NCBI GenBank assembly: GCA_934644965.1
Contig: CAKUDG010000041.1
Span: 1 to 8,553, forward strand
DNA from: an uncultured Victivallales bacterium
GTDB taxonomy: Bacteria; Verrucomicrobiota; Lentisphaeria; Victivallales; UBA1829
Direction: 5' to 3'
Length of the DNA stretch: 8,553 bases
A program made the position numbers and the translations under genes. Of the stretch, positions 1-5,979 are shown one piece after another. The notes under the pieces are model-generated. The model did no database searches. It saw only the letters and a program-made list of their open reading frames with translations, and was not told the origin of the DNA. Position 1 is the first letter of the stretch. Every line of letters starts with the position of its first letter.

Positions 1-10
1 CATTCGCCAT
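1..10 (-). CDS. Start of an unidentified leftward gene cut by the window edge
   Basis: Only the first three codons (Met-Ala-Asn) would lie in the window, so no product can be named. The case rests on signals. On the minus strand there is an ATG at 8-10, a purine-rich ribosome binding site (AAAAAGGA, 21-28) ten bases upstream, and an extended -10 promoter (41-69) upstream of that, giving a leader of about 24 bases. A second ATG at 1-3, in another frame, sits ten bases after AGGG (14-17) and is an alternative start. Either way translation would proceed off the left edge. Confidence 0.3.
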
Positions 11-40
11 TTTCCCTATATCCTTTTTTGACGTTTGCAT

Positions 41-69
41 AATATAGCACAAATCTATTGACGACACAA
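41..69 (-). promoter_or_regulatory. Sigma70-like promoter, leftward (proximal)
   Basis: On the minus strand TTGTGT (64-69) is separated by 17 bases from TATATT (41-46). TGC directly precedes the -10 box, giving an extended -10 that can offset the weak -35. Transcription would start near 34 and read into the ATG at 8-10. Confidence 0.4.
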
Positions 70-185
70 CCTAGACTCCCGGAGCTCTTTGTCGCTCTCT
101 TTATCCTTATTCAACAATGGACGATCCGCAAGGGGAAGTCCTTCCCTTCCCGAGCTTCTCCGCTTTTCCGTCCAAAGCAGATTAA

Positions 186-203
186 GCAAAATGATGATTT
201 TGC
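186..203 (-). other. Perfect 7-bp stem-loop in a leftward leader
   Basis: GCAAAAT and ATTTTGC pair perfectly around a 4-base loop. The hairpin lies about 25 bases inside the transcript predicted from the distal leftward promoter. A GGAGG sits just before it on the minus strand, with no ATG at a suitable distance. It is AT-rich and lacks a T-run on the minus strand, so it does not look like a terminator. Confidence 0.3.
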
Positions 204-231
204 CTCCATAATAAAATTTTGTTAATGTAAT

Positions 232-260
232 AACATAGCACAGGTGATAGATTGTTTCAA
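232..260 (-). promoter_or_regulatory. Sigma70-like promoter, leftward (distal)
   Basis: On the minus strand TTGAAA (255-260) is followed after exactly 17 bases by TATGTT (232-237), with TGC before the -10 box. The segment TGTGCTATRTTAT is shared with the promoter at 41-69, so the two look like tandem copies of one promoter type. A transcript would start near 225 and cross 1-225. It has no recognised gene of its own; it could be a second start for the gene off the left edge, or a small RNA. Confidence 0.35.
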
Positions 261-595
261 GATGTAGAAATTCAACCAATCACTAAAACAATGGATTTTT
301 TCAGTTTTTATTCAAATTTGGAACATTTTCACCTCAGAGAAAGGAGTATGAAGAAAATATAAGAAGCAATTCCGTCGAAAAGCACAGAACTTTCTCCCTT
401 CTTATTTTCTCAACCTTGCCTGCAGATAGAAACAGCAATGCCCCCTCTGAATGTTCCTCTATCGCTGCATTTTTTTCTTTTCTTTTTCCCCTGAAGGATC
501 ATTTCTGCATATTCAAAGTCTCAGTGTTGCAATTGAAAAATGAAAAAAATTTTCTTCTCGATTCAGATGATAAAAAAACAGGGCGCTGCTCTTTC

Positions 596-626
596 CTGGG
601 GGGCGCTCCGGAACTCCAGTTTTTTT
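596..626 (+). terminator. Terminator-like hairpin, plus strand
   Basis: CTGGGG (596-601) pairs with CTCCAG (614-619), six pairs including one G-T, around a GC-rich 12-base loop. Seven T residues (620-626) follow. Stem plus T-run is the form of a Rho-independent terminator. No plus-strand gene is recognised upstream, so it may end a non-coding transcript, be a relic, or be chance in a T-rich region. Confidence 0.35.
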
Positions 627-669
627 ATGAGTGAGCCTCCATTCTTTATTCTTATGGGACATTCTCATC

Positions 670-697
670 AAAAAAAAGAGATAAAAGAAAAATCTCT
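670..697 (-). terminator. Terminator-like hairpin, minus strand
   Basis: Read on the minus strand, AGAGAT (692-697) pairs with ATCTCT (677-682) around a nine-base loop and is followed by seven more T residues (670-676). The stem is only six pairs and not GC-rich, but the U-run is strong. It lies about 260 bases beyond the stop of the leftward zinc-ribbon gene and is the first hairpin with a U-run found downstream of it. Confidence 0.35.
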
Positions 698-955
698 CTC
701 CTGTTTTTTCCATAGAAAAAGATCATCCAGTTCATTTCCCAGGAAAAGAGAGAAATTCCCCACTTATCATATCAGATCAGAAGAAAATCAGAAGAAAAAG
801 GAAATCGACGGGGAAGAGGCTGAATGCATATCGTTTTTTCCCAGACTTCGGATTTGGCAGGGAAAGAGCCTATACCCGCGGGAAAGAAGGATGTTGTACA
901 CTTATTGATAATAGCGGGGAAAGAGAATCTCCACAGGAAACGCTCCGGAGTCAGT

Positions 956-1675
956 TCAATACTCCTCTCCTGCATCCGGATCATACACCATGTGTGAACA
1001 GTTGTCGCAAAGCGCCATATTTCCTTTGGCCGCAAGATTCAAAGTTTGGGGAGTCAACTTCAGATTGCAGTTGGAACACATGCCTCCTGGCCGGATAGCG
1101 GAAAGCGGTTCCCCCTTCCCCGAGGCGCGCAAACGCTTATACACTTCAAGAACATTCATTTCGACTTTGGATTCCAGATGCTTGACAAGTGCGGCCTTCT
1201 CCTTTGCCTCCGCAATGATATCTGCTTTCAGCTGATCGAGCTCGCGAACTTCAGCCTGAACAGCACGCCCGGTAGAGTTGTAATTTTTTTCCGCGGTCCG
1301 TAAAAGTTTCTTCTTTTCTTCGATTTGATCGAGCAGTTCAATCTGAGCGGATTCGATATCGGAAATTTTCACGCGGCACTTTTCAATTTCGGCAAGCATG
1401 GCCTGATAATCGGCATTTTTTTTGACCGAAGCGGACTGGATCTGAAGTTTTTTCATGGTCTCGGCTGCGGCAGCAGCTGCTGCCTCCTGATTTTTGAGAG
1501 CCTGTTCCGTCTTCTGAAGATCGGCCTTAGCCTCGGCAAGAGCTTTTTTCACGGCTTCAAACTCCGCAATCAGTTTCGCCCGTTCGCCTGGAATGGTTTT
1601 ATATTTGATCTCAAGATTGCGGATTCTCATATCCTGAGCTTGAAGATTTAAAAGATTTTCAATCCATTTTTTCAT
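956..1675 (-). CDS. Coiled-coil protein with C-terminal C4 zinc ribbon
   Basis: This 239-residue protein has the two-part build of the zf-RING_7/DUF164 family. Residues of roughly 10-175 are charged, Ala/Lys/Glu-rich heptad-like sequence that should form a long coiled-coil hairpin. The C-terminal end carries a zinc ribbon with C200-x2-C203 and C223-x2-C226. There is no signal peptide or membrane segment, so it should be cytoplasmic. The length fits the family. Known members include Helicobacter HP0958, which affects flagellar assembly and binds RpoN, and chlamydial CT398, which also binds sigma54. Its role here is unknown, and no flagellar or secretion gene lies nearby. The ATG is preceded by AGGGGA (1685-1690) at nine bases. 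It is transcribed divergently from the Nudix gene and appears monocistronic within the window. Confidence 0.9.
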   Translation of the reverse strand: MKKWIENLLNLQAQDMRIRNLEIKYKTIPGERAKLIAEFEAVKKALAEAKADLQKTEQALKNQEAAAAAAAETMKKLQIQSASVKKNADYQAMLAEIEKCRVKISDIESAQIELLDQIEEKKKLLRTAEKNYNSTGRAVQAEVRELDQLKADIIAEAKEKAALVKHLESKVEMNVLEVYKRLRASGKGEPLSAIRPGGMCSNCNLKLTPQTLNLAAKGNMALCDNCSHMVYDPDAGEEY

Positions 1676-1898
1676 TGCAGGAGATCCCCTATCAATCGTT
1701 TTTCTTACTGATCCTGAGCATTCTTTATCCGTGAAAAAACGAATAGAGAGCCGAAGTGCCCGGCGCGAACGGTCTGGCGGAATCCATCCCTTTCCTCTCA
1801 GATTTTATTCTCCGTTTTCCTGCCTAATATGACGCTATGAAACCCATTTCGCAAGAGGAGATCCGCAAAATATTAAAAAAAACGCCTTCCCTCTCACC

Positions 1899-1927
1899 TT
1901 GAAAAGATTTCCCTTTTGCCTTACATT
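1899..1927 (+). promoter_or_regulatory. Candidate promoter for the Nudix gene
   Basis: TTGAAA (1899-1904) and TACATT (1922-1927) are 17 bases apart, matching 5/6 and 4/6 of the sigma70 consensus. Transcription would start near 1934 and leave a leader of about 130 bases. A competing candidate lies downstream: TCAAGA (1963-1968), 17 bases, TATAAA (1986-1991). That one has the better -10 but a poor -35. The sequence alone does not decide between them. Confidence 0.3.
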
Positions 1928-1931
1928 CTCC

Positions 1932-1954
1932 CCGGAGGAACGGTCTCCTTCCGG
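1932..1954 (+). other. Hairpin in the Nudix leader
   Basis: CCGGAGG (1932-1938) pairs with CCTTCCGG (1947-1954) with one bulged T, around an eight-base loop. It contains a GGAGG that is not followed by a start codon. No T-run follows, so it is not a terminator. It would lie at the very 5' end of a transcript started from the promoter at 1899-1927. Confidence 0.3.
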
Positions 1955-2064
1955 ATTCGGACTCAAGATCAAGTTTTTCCCCGCTTATAAAAAATAGGAG
2001 CAGCAAGTCCCTTCCATGCAGGAAGCGGGAAAAGAAAAAAAATGAAGAAAAGGATTTTCTCTTT

Positions 2065-2607
2065 ATGAAGCGGCAGCATCCATGTATTTCTCTCTTTCAT
2101 TTCTGCCCCCGTTGCGGCGGGAGAAGCCTGAAACCGGGGTCGGAAAAATCACTTCTATGCAAGGAATGCGGTTTGGAATATTTTTTCAATCCGGCTGCGG
2201 CGGTCGGGGTATTTCTGACAGACAAGCAAGGGAAACTGCTCTTTGTCAGACGTTCCAGGAATCCTGCGAAAGGAAAACTCGGACTTCCCGGCGGATTCGT
2301 CGACGCATTTGAAAGAGCGGAAGAAGCAGCAGTCCGTGAACTTCAGGAGGAGACCTCTCTGCGGCTTTCCCCCTCCGCCCTTTCTTATCTCTGCTCCCAG
2401 ACGAATTCCTATTCCTATCACGAAGTAGAATACCGCAGCATGGATCTGTACTTCACCGCCACCCTTGCAGATGCCTCCGGAGCAAAGGCCATGGACGAAT
2501 GTTCTGAAATTCTTTTCCTGGATCCCTTCGCTATTTCTCCTGAGGAAATCGCTTTTGATTCTCTGAAAAAGGCTTTAATGGTATTTAATGATATCAAAAA
2601 AACATAA
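2065..2607 (+). CDS. Zinc-ribbon Nudix hydrolase
   Basis: This 180-residue protein starts with a zinc ribbon (C14-x2-C17 and C32-x2-C35) and continues with a Nudix fold from about residue 43. The Nudix box is clear: G77, E83, R91-E92-L93, E95-E96, which bind the metal and hydrolyse a nucleoside-diphosphate bond. The usual Gly after the EE pair is Ser98. A zinc ribbon before a Nudix domain is known from NADH pyrophosphatase (NudC), but the NudC signature SQPWPFPxS is absent; the same place reads SQTNSYSYHEVEY. The protein is also shorter than NudC. The substrate (ADP-ribose, NADH or another dinucleotide) therefore cannot be assigned. The ATG at 2065 has AAAGGA (2049-2054) ten bases upstream. 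An eight-codon frame (2042-2068) overlaps the start. The end of the gene carries a copy of the motif found in the lptD promoter. Confidence 0.9.
   Translation: MKRQHPCISLFHFCPRCGGRSLKPGSEKSLLCKECGLEYFFNPAAAVGVFLTDKQGKLLFVRRSRNPAKGKLGLPGGFVDAFERAEEAAVRELQEETSLRLSPSALSYLCSQTNSYSYHEVEYRSMDLYFTATLADASGAKAMDECSEILFLDPFAISPEEIAFDSLKKALMVFNDIKKT
2588..2597 (+). repeat. First copy of ATGATATCAA near the lptD promoter
   Basis: These ten bases are identical to 2618-2627, exactly 30 bp (about three helical turns) further on. Both copies contain the palindrome TGATATCA. This copy lies within the last codons of the Nudix gene, so it could be coding coincidence. The 30-bp phasing suggests tandem protein-binding sites. 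Confidence 0.35.
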
Positions 2608-2610
2608 AAA

Positions 2611-2639
2611 TTGTAAAATGATATCAAGTGACATATAAA
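2611..2639 (+). promoter_or_regulatory. Candidate lptD promoter enclosing a palindromic motif
   Basis: TTGTAA (2611-2616) is followed after 17 bases by TATAAA (2634-2639), matches of 4/6 and 5/6 to sigma70. Transcription would start near 2646. The spacer is almost filled by ATGATATCAAGTGACATA (2618-2635), which recurs with three changes before the MATE gene. A palindrome between -35 and -10 is a typical place for an operator, but no regulator is seen nearby. Confidence 0.4.
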
Positions 2640-2660
2640 GGATTTCCTGCTGTGCTTCAA

Positions 2661-2694
2661 AAAGCCCCGAAAAAATCTTTCCGGGAAGCGCTTT
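2661..2694. other. Stem-loop between the lptD promoter and start
   Basis: CCCGAAA (2666-2672) pairs with TTTCCGGG (2678-2685) with one bulged C, and flanking AAAGC and GCTTT can extend it. On the plus strand it lacks a T-run. On the minus strand it is followed by TTTTT, so it could stop antisense transcription. Otherwise it is a structured element in the lptD leader. Confidence 0.35.
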
Positions 2695-2770
2695 GAATTT
2701 GCAATACTCAAAAATGGCTGTATTTTTACCGGATTCATGCAGAGAAACCATCCCAGAAAAAAAAGACAGG

Positions 2771-5416
2771 ATGAAAACGGTTCTGAAAACGAAAACACAA
2801 AAGACGTCATTTTCCTCCATTGCCGCGGGAATCCTGCTTCTCGGGGGTCTTTTTTTCCTGCAGCCGTCATCCGCCGGAGCGTCTTCTCTTGACACACTCA
2901 AATCCGGATCGCTGGGAGAGATAGACGCAAGCGCGGATTCCTATGAATACCTCGGGGATAACATCATTGCCCGGGGGCATGTGGTGATCCGCTATCAGAA
3001 CATGCAGATTTCCGCTGAAAAAGCCATTGTGAACATCAAGACTCAGGATCTGGAAGCAGTTGGAAACGTAACTTTTGCAAGCAGGGAAACCCTATCCAGG
3101 ACCGTGGATATGGAGGAATACAGGGACCTGAATGACGATCCGGACTGCCTTGTTGAATTCGTCCGTTACACGACAAGCCCGACCGGACGTCAGATGATCG
3201 AAGTCAATGTCACCAAAAACAGCATTTACCTGAAAGCCGACCGCGCTGCGGGGAATCTGATTACCGGAGTAATTCAGTTCAAGGACTTTGCATTTAAATC
3301 CGGAGTCACCTACTGCACGGGTGCCTCCGCAGAACGGACCAATGACGGCACCATTACCGTGAAAGGAGCAAGAGTCACCACCTGCGATTACATCATGGAC
3401 AATCACGACCATTATGCAATCACCTCCGGGACGGTTGTCATCATGCCCCGGGACACGAATCACGGACTCTTCAATTACAATCCCGATCACGGCGAGCACA
3501 GTATCTGGGCATATAACAACTTCCTGAGGCTGTGGGACATTCCTGTTTTCTGGTTTCCCGCCCTTTACAAGCCTGCGGATTCCGCCACATTCGGCGGGAA
3601 GGTGGAATTCGGAAACTCCAGCGACTTCGGGTATTATGTCCGGACCAGCAAAGGCTTCCAGCTTCTCAACGACCCCTACCTGAACGCAAATGTGATGCTC
3701 GACTACTACCAGGACCGCGGCTTCGGCTACGGAATCAACGGAGATCTGATCACGCCGGAATCCTCCACGGATTTCTTCTTTTACGGGATCTCCGACAAAG
3801 AGCCTTACAATTACTGGGACAATGACAGCAACGATCATACTGCAAAATGGAAGAAAAACAATTCCAGACTGAAAATTCCGAAATACCGTTATGAACTGAA
3901 ATTGTCGAACGTCACCCATGTGACGCCCCGTCTGGATTTCAGGGGACAGCTTGACCTCCTGAGCGATTACAATTTCCTGAACGACTTTTTTGAAGCCCGT
4001 TACAACCGTGACATTCAGCCTCCGACCTATGCCGGAGCCGAATACCAGTTCGACCGTTTGTCCGCATCCATTTACGTGATGCCCAGGATCAACAGTTTTT
4101 ATTCTTCCGTAGAACGCCTGCCTGAGATGCGCCTTGATTTCCCGCGTCAGGAACTTTTTGCGAACATTTATTATCAGGGCAGCACCACCATGGAATGGCT
4201 GAACATGCGCTGGCGCGATTACGACAGGAAAGCCTATTTCTTCGGAAATCCCATTGAGCTCAAGGACTACAACACCGCCCGCTTTGACACGCTTCACATG
4301 TTCTATTACCCCTTTAAAATCGCATCCTGGCTGAATGTGATTCCCAGGGCGGGAGTCCGAATGACCGCCTATTCCAGGACTTCCAAGAAATCCATAGGCT
4401 ACGAGGACCTCTCCTTGATGTTCATGGCAGATTCCATGGACAGTTTTCCCTACTTTGAGGTCGAGAATTATGACGGTGACGGAGGTGCGAAACTCAGGAT
4501 CACAGGTGAAATCGGTCTGGAAGCCAATACGAAGATCTACAAGACCTGGCAGAATGTCAAGAATGCCTACTGGGAACTGGACGGACTGCGCCATGTGATG
4601 GTTCCTTATATCAACTATACGTATATTCCCCAGCCAAACGTTTCAAGAGACAAGCTCTTTTACTTTGATGATGTCGACCGTCTTGACGAACAGCATTTCA
4701 TCCGCTTCGGACTGGTGAACCGCTTGCAGACGCGGCGGAACGACCGGATTGTCGAATGGATGTCTCTTGAAAACTACTGGGACTTCCACATCCATGATGA
4801 GAAACACTTCAATCACATTGGAGACCTTGGAACCATCTTCAGATTCACTCCGTTTGAAGGGCTCACCTTCACTTCGGATCTTCTTCTGGATCTGGGGCAG
4901 TCCGATGATCACGACGTGGAAGCCGAGCGGGGCGACCGGCTGGCTGGCCGCCCCGGAGTCTCCTGGAAACTCATCGACCGCTGGTACAACACTCTGAGCT
5001 ACAGCTTTGCAAAAGACTGGCGGATTTTCGCCAATTACATTTATTCGGACGCCTACAATCAGCGTTCCACCTATTCCATGGGCTCCATGCTGACCCGGAT
5101 CAACGCCACATCCGCATTTGAGACCGCATTCGACCGTCATCAATCCATCGGAGGCGGAATTGAATTTCCCTTTTTCTATGAATATACAAAACTCAAGGGA
5201 ATTTTCTCGGTGAGTTATGATATTGATGCGGCCCTGATGCGGAATGTTTCCGTCGGGTTCCGCCGGAACTTTCATTGCTGGGATCTCTATGTCGAAGTCG
5301 GGCGCGAAGGCGAACGGGCCTGGGACAGCGACAAAGAGTATTCTCATTATATCTCCTTTTATCTTTCTCTGACCGCCATGCCTGGCGCCAGACTCGGAAC
5401 AAAAGTGGACAACTGA
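2771..5416 (+). CDS. lptD: LPS-assembly outer-membrane protein LptD (OstA)
   Basis: LptD, with the lipoprotein LptE, forms the outer-membrane pore that inserts lipopolysaccharide into the outer leaflet at the end of the Lpt bridge. From the ATG at 2771 the protein has 881 residues. It begins with a basic stretch, a hydrophobic core (about 14-30) and a signal-peptidase site near A35-G-A37. An LptA-like OstA jelly-roll follows at about 50-105. From about residue 257, IPVFWFPALYKPAD opens the barrel, the counterpart of the family's Pvfy.Pyf motif, and Tyr/Phe-rich alternating strands run to the C-terminus. The family feature PYINYTYIP is near 610. The frame stays open back to a TTG at 2693, but that would put 26 residues before the signal peptide, so 2771 is preferred even though its ribosome binding site is poor (AGACAGG abuts the ATG). 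Only four Cys remain (126, 182, 205, 836). No lptE or lptA lies beside it. Confidence 0.9.
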   Translation: MKTVLKTKTQKTSFSSIAAGILLLGGLFFLQPSSAGASSLDTLKSGSLGEIDASADSYEYLGDNIIARGHVVIRYQNMQISAEKAIVNIKTQDLEAVGNVTFASRETLSRTVDMEEYRDLNDDPDCLVEFVRYTTSPTGRQMIEVNVTKNSIYLKADRAAGNLITGVIQFKDFAFKSGVTYCTGASAERTNDGTITVKGARVTTCDYIMDNHDHYAITSGTVVIMPRDTNHGLFNYNPDHGEHSIWAYNNFLRLWDIPVFWFPALYKPADSATFGGKVEFGNSSDFGYYVRTSKGFQLLNDPYLNANVMLDYYQDRGFGYGINGDLITPESSTDFFFYGISDKEPYNYWDNDSNDHTAKWKKNNSRLKIPKYRYELKLSNVTHVTPRLDFRGQLDLLSDYNFLNDFFEARYNRDIQPPTYAGAEYQFDRLSASIYVMPRINSFYSSVERLPEMRLDFPRQELFANIYYQGSTTMEWLNMRWRDYDRKAYFFGNPIELKDYNTARFDTLHMFYYPFKIASWLNVIPRAGVRMTAYSRTSKKSIGYEDLSLMFMADSMDSFPYFEVENYDGDGGAKLRITGEIGLEANTKIYKTWQNVKNAYWELDGLRHVMVPYINYTYIPQPNVSRDKLFYFDDVDRLDEQHFIRFGLVNRLQTRRNDRIVEWMSLENYWDFHIHDEKHFNHIGDLGTIFRFTPFEGLTFTSDLLLDLGQSDDHDVEAERGDRLAGRPGVSWKLIDRWYNTLSYSFAKDWRIFANYIYSDAYNQRSTYSMGSMLTRINATSAFETAFDRHQSIGGGIEFPFFYEYTKLKGIFSVSYDIDAALMRNVSVGFRRNFHCWDLYVEVGREGERAWDSDKEYSHYISFYLSLTAMPGARLGTKVDN

Positions 5417-5468
5417 TTTCTTTTCGTCTGAATCCTTATTCCCCTCCCCTTCAAAGGAGAAAAGCTCT

Positions 5469-5816
5469 ATGCGCATGAGAGTGGACTCTGCAGGTCAAAT
5501 AATTCAAAAAACAGAACATTTCTGCGGAAGGAAATGTTTTCATTTCCACTCTTTCATTTTTCCAGAGACTCTTTCCGGGGAAGCGCCCGGAAATCTTATA
5601 TGGGCATATTTCTTTGCTTCAGCGCGTCTTCTCCCCGGAAGAAAAAGGAAGAAGAACAGAGAGGAGGATCCTCCACCATGCACAATGCGAAGAAAATGCT
5701 CAGAAGGAGAAAAAGAATATGCCGACAGTTCCTCTTGCACTTGTCCAGGGAAGGTACTTCCGGGAAATGGGACACCGTCTTTTTCCCTTCATCCGGACGG
5801 AATGCGCGGTCCATGA
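5469..5816 (+). CDS. Doubtful small ORF after lptD
   Basis: This 115-codon frame starts with an ATG nine bases after AAAGGAG (5453-5459), an ideal ribosome binding site, 52 bases after lptD. Its product is unrecognised: no signal peptide or membrane segment, Cys and Lys/Arg scattered, and two hairpins lying inside the frame. The composition looks like translated spacer. It is kept only because of the strong start signal. Confidence 0.12.
   Translation: MRMRVDSAGQIIQKTEHFCGRKCFHFHSFIFPETLSGEAPGNLIWAYFFASARLLPGRKRKKNREEDPPPCTMRRKCSEGEKEYADSSSCTCPGKVLPGNGTPSFSLHPDGMRGP
5530..5547 (+). other. Perfect 7-bp hairpin after lptD
   Basis: GGAAATG and CATTTCC pair around a TTTT loop. It is followed by a T-rich but interrupted stretch, so it may act as a weak terminator for lptD, about 115 bases past the stop. 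Confidence 0.3.
5572..5593 (+). other. Perfect 8-bp GC-rich hairpin after lptD
   Basis: TTTCCGGG and CCCGGAAA pair around GAAGCG. The stem is stable but no clean T-run follows. The 5' arm and loop (CTTTCCGGGGAAGCGC) nearly match CTTTCCGGGAAGCGC at 2677-2691 in the hairpin before lptD. Confidence 0.4.
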
Positions 5817-5893
5817 TTCACCTGTTTTTCCTTGCTGCACCGCAACTTTTTTCAGCCGGGGCTTTAGAATCTGAATGCCTATTGAATAAATAA
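5678..5893 (+). CDS. Doubtful small ORF before the MATE gene
   Basis: This 71-codon frame starts with an ATG ten bases after GAGGAGG (5661-5667). The ribosome binding site overlaps the palindrome GGAGGATCCTCC, which could hide it in a small hairpin. The product would be basic at the N-terminus (MLRRRKRICRQFLL) with a short hydrophobic stretch near residue 50, and resembles nothing recognised. It overlaps the other doubtful frame, so at most one is likely to be real. Confidence 0.13.
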   Translation: MHNAKKMLRRRKRICRQFLLHLSREGTSGKWDTVFFPSSGRNARSMIHLFFLAAPQLFSAGALESECLLNK

Positions 5894-5906
5894 AAAACAG
5901 CATCAA

Positions 5907-5927
5907 TTGATACCAAATGACATAAAG
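5907..5927 (+). repeat. Copy of the lptD-promoter motif before the MATE gene
   Basis: TTGATACCAAATGACATA matches 15 of 18 bases of the motif at 2618-2635, and AAG follows in both (after two extra bases at lptD). It lies about 53 bp before the MATE start codon. A partial second copy, TTCATATCAA, lies at 5936-5945, 29 bp further on, echoing the 30-bp pair at lptD. No good sigma70 pair is evident in this spacer, so the motif is the best candidate for control of this gene. Confidence 0.4.
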
Positions 5928-5979
5928 TTCCTTATTTCATATCAACAGGGCGACAGGCCGGAACAAGGAAGAGAGAGCG

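Larger units (their letters stand above)
261..955. other. Long spacer without a recognisable gene
   Basis: This stretch of nearly 700 bases is AT-rich, with long purine and pyrimidine runs. Open frames are short, rich in Phe, Ser, Lys and Arg from these runs, and none has a convincing start. A good AAGGAG at 341-346 lies one base from an ATG that meets a stop after four codons (348-362). No tRNA or rRNA feature was seen. What it does contain is a terminator-like hairpin on each strand (596-626 and 670-697), so some transcription probably ends here. Confidence 0.6.
5417..5979. other. 563-bp spacer between lptD and the MATE gene
   Basis: No gene is convincing here. The spacer contains two perfect hairpins (5530-5547 and 5572-5593), a 12-base palindrome GGAGGATCCTCC (5663-5674), two short frames preceded by good ribosome binding sites (from 5469 and from 5678), and a relative of the lptD-promoter motif just before the MATE gene. 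No strong Rho-independent terminator for lptD was found. Confidence 0.55.

Noticed and set aside
134..165. GGGGAAGTCC-containing stretch resembling a conserved RNase P RNA segment
   Set aside because: Only a short match; the other conserved RNase P RNA segments are not found around it. C4 zinc-ribbon genes lie near rnpB in some actinobacteria, but that is not supported here.
55..279. 74-codon minus-strand frame with a charged C-terminal half
   Set aside because: Its ATG lies upstream of the predicted distal promoter start, there is no ribosome binding site, and no family is recognised. The second half (LPLADRPLLNKDKESDKELR) looks somewhat protein-like, so a gene remnant is not excluded.
341..362. 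AAGGAG followed by ATG and four codons
   Set aside because: The ribosome binding site is only one base from the ATG and the frame stops at once; at most a relic.
840..866. TTTCCC/GGGAAA hairpin downstream of the zinc-ribbon gene as terminator
   Set aside because: On the minus strand it is followed by A residues, not T, and the loop is long.
540..908. 122-codon plus-strand frame in the left spacer
   Set aside because: Composition is dictated by A- and T-runs, there is no ribosome binding site, and it runs through both terminator-like hairpins.
3092..4594. 500-codon frame opposite lptD
   Set aside because: Antisense shadow of lptD; rich in Gly, Val, Ile and His, without domain features, while the sense frame has all LptD landmarks.
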